The notes under the pieces: model-generated
What the model was told of the DNA's origin: nothing
Databases searched by the model: none
Seen by the model: only the letters and a program-made list of their open reading frames with translations
Assembly: GCA_964553405.1 (NCBI GenBank)
Contig: CAZKLS010000072.1
Coordinates: forward strand, 1-14,583
DNA from: DATIRA01 sp964553405
Lineage (GTDB): Bacteria > Pseudomonadota > Gammaproteobacteria > Steroidobacterales > Steroidobacteraceae
DNA: 14,583 nucleotides
Direction: 5' to 3'
Translations under genes and position numbers: made by a program
In this document: positions 13,232 to 14,583 of the stretch, piece after piece
Layout: each line of letters begins with the position of its first letter
Position numbering within the stretch: position 1 is the stretch's first letter

Positions 13232-13818
13232 GTGCAGCCCGGACGCTGAGCCGCGACTACAAGCACGTCGCGCAGCAGCGGCCCGGGGCGGGACAGGCAT
13301 TCAACGGCTGGACCGGGCTTGCGCTCGGCCTCGCGATCGGCCTCGGCGTCGCGTTCGCCGTGCACCTGCATTACCGGGGCCTGCAGGCGCCGGCGCTGCC
13401 GCAGCCCGAGGCGGCTGCGTCGCCCGCCTCGGCACAGGCGGCCGAGGAAACCCCGGCGCCGGTGGATCCCGCGAAGAACTTCACGTTCTACGACGTGCTG
13501 CCGAACCAGGAAGTCGAGGTCCCGGCCGACGCGGCGCGGCCTGCGCCGCCGTCCGACGTGCTGCCGCACGGCGACGTGGTGCTGCAGGCCGGCGCGTTCA
13601 AGCAGGTGGCCGAAGCCGAGAAGCTCCAGGCGCGGCTCGCGCAGTACGGCGTCGTCGCGAAGATCCAGCGAATCTCGCTGGAGGACGAGACCTGGTACCG
13701 GGTGCGGATCGGGCCCATCGAGACAGTCGAGGAGTTCGACCGGATACGCACCAAGCTGGCCGAGGCCGATATCGAGGCGTCGCCGGTCGTGCCGGTGCCG
13801 GAGCAGCCGCTGCCCTGA
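13228..13818 (+). CDS. SPOR-domain membrane protein, FtsN-like
   Basis: A protein of 196 residues. A short basic cytosolic tail (1-27) is followed by one transmembrane helix (about 28-46, WTGLALGLAIGLGVAFAV), a long Ala/Pro/Glu-rich periplasmic linker (50-112) and a C-terminal SPOR domain (about 113-185: DVVLQAGAFKQVAEAEKLQ through WYRVRIGPIETVEEF). SPOR domains bind denuded peptidoglycan glycans at the division septum. The topology and the position directly after argS match the FtsN-like proteins of Pseudomonas and related groups, but many SPOR proteins are not FtsN and the essential FtsN motifs are not identifiable by eye, so no symbol is given. GTG 13228 overlaps the argS TGA by 4 bases. 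It converges on the cysteine synthase gene with 23 bases between stops. Confidence 0.9.
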   Translation: MSAARTLSRDYKHVAQQRPGAGQAFNGWTGLALGLAIGLGVAFAVHLHYRGLQAPALPQPEAAASPASAQAAEETPAPVDPAKNFTFYDVLPNQEVEVPADAARPAPPSDVLPHGDVVLQAGAFKQVAEAEKLQARLAQYGVVAKIQRISLEDETWYRVRIGPIETVEEFDRIRTKLAEADIEASPVVPVPEQPLP

Positions 13819-13841
13819 CGGGCGGCGAGCCCGCTCCCGGG

Positions 13842-14583
13842 TCAGCGCATCGCTGCGGTGGCCTCGCCCTGCAGCCCTTTCTGCGCCAGCCAGTCCGGGT
13901 TGTAGAGCCGGGACAGATAGCGCCCGCCCCCGTCGCAGAGGATCGTGACGATCGTGTGACCAGGCCCCAGCTCGCGCGCGACCTGCACCGCGGCGGCGAC
14001 GTTCGCGCCGCTGGTGCCGCCGAGGAAGAGCCCTTCCTCGTGCAGCAGGCGGTAGGTCGTGCGGACAATCTCCGCATCCTCGATGCGCACCGCGTCGTCA
14101 ATCGGCGAGCCTTCGAGGTTGGCCGTGACCCGGCCGATGCCGATGCCCTCGGTAACGCTGCTAGATCCCTCGGACTTGAGTTCCCCCGACTTCACCCACT
14201 GGTACAGCGCGCTGCCCATCGGGTCCGCGAGCACGCAGCGCACGCCGGGCTTCTGCTCCTTCAGGTAGCGCGACACGCCGCCGAACGTGCCGCCGGTGCC
14301 GGTGGCACAGGTGAAGGCGTCGATGCGTCCCTGGGTCTCGTGCCAGATCTCCGGTCCCGTGGTCGCGTAGTGCGCGTCGCGGTTCGCGGTGTTGTCGAAC
14401 TGGTTGCCCCACGCGGCCCCCAGTTCCTCGGCGACGCGGCGCGCGAGCTTCTGGTAGTGGTTGGGGTCGCTGTAGGGAACGGCCTTGGTCACACGCACAT
14501 CCGCGCCGAGCGTGCGCAGCAGCGCCGCCTTCTCCGGCGACTGGTTGTCCGGCATCACGATCACGCAGCGGTAGCCCCGCGCG
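13842..14583 (-). CDS. cysK: Cysteine synthase (O-acetylserine sulfhydrylase), 5' part outside window
   Basis: A PLP-dependent fold-type II enzyme that makes cysteine from O-acetylserine and sulphide. The visible 247 or so residues are the C-terminal three-quarters. They include RGYRCVIVMPDNQSPEKAAL, the substrate-channel stretch QFDNTANRDAHYATTGPEIW, the phosphate-binding loop ATGTGGTFGG (GTGGT encoded at 14286-14300) and the C-terminal GTSGANVAAA and ILCDGGGRYLSRLYNPDWL. The N-terminal lysine that binds PLP and the TSGNT substrate loop lie beyond the window edge, so activity cannot be confirmed here. The pattern fits cysteine synthase A better than CysM or the C-terminally extended cystathionine beta-synthase, since the chain ends without CBS domains. 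The frame is open to the last base with no start in it that fits the family. Confidence 0.9.
   Translation of the reverse strand, partial: ARGYRCVIVMPDNQSPEKAALLRTLGADVRVTKAVPYSDPNHYQKLARRVAEELGAAWGNQFDNTANRDAHYATTGPEIWHETQGRIDAFTCATGTGGTFGGVSRYLKEQKPGVRCVLADPMGSALYQWVKSGELKSEGSSSVTEGIGIGRVTANLEGSPIDDAVRIEDAEIVRTTYRLLHEEGLFLGGTSGANVAAAVQVARELGPGHTIVTILCDGGGRYLSRLYNPDWLAQKGLQGEATAAMR

Noticed and set aside
11852..13300. Long open frame of 482 codons on the minus strand across argS
   Set aside because: It is antisense to the clear argS gene; its Val/Ala/Arg/His-rich sequence has no domain and arises from GC-rich codon bias.
13820..13834. Hairpin CGGGC-GGCGA-GCCCG after the SPOR gene as a terminator
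   Set aside because: The stem is only 5 bp and no T-tract follows in either direction.
1..14583. Mobile elements, CRISPR arrays, tRNA or rRNA genes, riboswitches
   Set aside because: No transposase, integrase, regularly spaced repeats, cloverleaf or known leader motif was recognised on either strand.

Overview
This is a GC-rich (by eye roughly two-thirds G+C), densely coded bacterial chromosome segment, most likely from a gammaproteobacterium. The main evidence is the order priA, then argS followed by a SPOR-domain gene, which is familiar from Pseudomonas and relatives. The sigma factor/anti-sigma/DUF3106 block resembles operons of beta- and gammaproteobacteria. No mobile element, CRISPR array, tRNA or rRNA was seen.

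Region by region. (1) 1-612 holds the remains of a beta-lactamase-family serine hydrolase: its beginning and end lie in different frames, with the catalytic middle missing. (2) 645-1577 carries a four-helix membrane protein and a MarR regulator. A perfect 9+2+9 palindrome overlaps the MarR promoter, and the mRNA is probably leaderless. (3) A divergent pair follows: a secreted protein of unknown function (minus strand, 1587-2108) and a soluble HTH-TolB-like-TPR regulator (plus, 2235-3866). (4) A secreted ScyD/ScyE-family beta-propeller protein (4040-5089) ends in a strong intrinsic terminator. (5) Reading leftwards from 7003 is a compact four-gene unit: ECF-like sigma factor, membrane-anchored DUF3619-like anti-sigma factor, a small acidic exported protein, and a DUF3106 periplasmic repeat protein. 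(6) A 345-base intergenic region with a DnaA-box pair leads into priA. (7) Two minus-strand genes, an exported protein with six EF-hands and a DUF4382 lipoprotein, sit between priA and argS. Both have upstream sequence resembling an RpoE/ECF promoter. (8) argS (TTG start) overlaps a SPOR-domain gene by 4 bases. (9) The window ends inside a minus-strand cysteine synthase gene.

How the parts may work together: priA, argS and the SPOR protein are housekeeping (replication restart, translation, cell-wall/division). The sigma-factor operon looks like an envelope-sensing unit: a membrane anti-sigma factor is coupled to two exported proteins. ECF-like promoter matches before the EF-hand and lipoprotein genes suggest, but do not prove, that an envelope-stress sigma factor (this one or RpoE) controls them.

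The window looks mostly ordinary in content. The points most worth following are the coupled sigma/anti-sigma/acidic protein/DUF3106 unit, the change in repeat length within DUF3106, the triplicated EF-hand pair with an ECF-like promoter, the DnaA boxes before priA, and the internally deleted hydrolase.
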